NCBI RefSeq assembly: GCF_018449525.1
Contig: NZ_JAAVUS010000010.1
Span: 98,231-162,230 of the forward strand
Length of the DNA: 64,000 bases
Reading direction: 5' to 3'
Source: Bradyrhizobium sp. dw_78
GTDB taxonomy: Bacteria; Pseudomonadota; Alphaproteobacteria; Rhizobiales; Xanthobacteraceae
Shown: positions 63,845 through 64,000 of the stretch, piece by piece
How the letters are laid out: every line of letters begins with the position of its first letter
Position numbering within the stretch: the first letter of the stretch is position 1
Translations under genes and position numbers: made by a program
Notes under the pieces: model-generated
What the model was told of the DNA's origin: nothing
What the model saw: the letters and a program-made list of their open reading frames with translations, nothing else
The model's database searches: none

Positions 63845-63919
63845 TCCTCGGTAGCTCAGCGGTAGAGCATTCGACTGTTAATCGAATGGTCGCTGGTTCG
63901 AATCCAGCCCGGGGAGCCA
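63845..63919 (+). tRNA. tRNA-Asn (anticodon GTT)
   Basis: A 75-base cloverleaf including an encoded CCA (63917-63919). The 7-bp acceptor stem pairs 63845-63851 with 63909-63915 (one G-U pair). The D arm holds AGCTCAGCGGTAGAGC, the anticodon stem is TTCGA/TCGAA around CTGTTAA with anticodon GTT at 63877-63879, and the T arm carries GGTTCGAATCC. Confidence 0.97.
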
Positions 63920-64000
63920 CTTCGGTACAAAACTGCGAACTTCTGACCCCGAAGTTTCCACTCCCCTCTTTCCCCCAGACCCTACGAGCGTCTGGAAGAG

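Noticed and set aside
63735..63920. Minus-strand open frame containing FEPATIRLTVECSTAEL
   Set aside because: It is the antisense of tRNA-Asn; this peptide is a well-known false protein in databases.
63975..63995. Hairpin after tRNA-Asn as a terminator
   Set aside because: Only a 6-bp stem with a 9-base loop and no T-run before the window ends.

Overview
The window looks like a chromosomal segment of a Bradyrhizobiaceae-type alphaproteobacterium (Bradyrhizobium, Rhodopseudomonas, Afipia or a close relative). The evidence is: the dusB-ntrB-ntrC-ntrY-ntrX-hfq-hflX gene order, a fused ispDF, a PopZ polar organiser next to valS and a TolC-type outer-membrane channel, high GC with strong GC3, and intergenic repeats that I recognise as the interspersed kind common in Bradyrhizobium genomes. 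The genus is inferred, not proven.

Left part (1-31.6 kb), accessory metabolism. It opens with the 3' end of a molybdenum hydroxylase large subunit, then three FCD-type GntR regulators (two joined by an ATGA overlap) and an E. coli-type dihydroorotase. A minus-strand series then runs from 17.1 kb down to 4.2 kb. In order of transcription it encodes an NMT1/THI5-type ABC solute-binding protein, a nitrilase-superfamily amidase, a phthalate-dioxygenase-type Rieske oxygenase, an AtzB/SsnA-type amidohydrolase deaminase, an oxygenase reductase, a creatininase-family amidase, two hydantoinase-like proteins in which the first metal-binding His is Gln, the ABC ATPase and permease, and a DapA-family lyase. 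This reads as import, oxygenation, deamination, ring opening and carbon-chain cleavage of a nitrogen heterocycle. The substrate is unknown. Short repeated operator-like motifs occur in its promoter regions. Next comes a second unit: HyuA/HyuB ATP-dependent hydantoinase, a fourth GntR, a bis-MGD-type molybdopterin oxidoreductase, and an MHS-family transporter with a near-consensus sigma-54 promoter. Two alpha/beta hydrolases, a crotonase, a DJ-1/PfpI protein and a cobalt-type nitrile hydratase operon (alpha, beta, activator) follow.

Right part (31.6-64 kb), mostly core genes: queC, mazG, a TonB-dependent siderophore receptor, hflX, hfq, the NtrYX and NtrBC two-component systems, dusB, ispDF, a PncC/CinA-type amidase, a LysR with a divergent PdxI-like aldo/keto reductase, then a cobalamin riboswitch controlling a second siderophore-type TonB receptor and a PepSY membrane protein. 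After a degenerate interspersed repeat come a RatA/COQ10 protein, lipA, a 3-methyladenine DNA glycosylase, valS, popZ, tolC, an isoaspartate methyltransferase-like gene and tRNA-Asn.

The two halves are plausibly linked by nitrogen control: NtrBC/NtrYX lie in the window, and the transporter at 24.65 kb carries a sigma-54 promoter, as expected for scavenging a nitrogen source. The most interesting unknown is the heterocycle-catabolic cluster at 3.2-17.1 kb.
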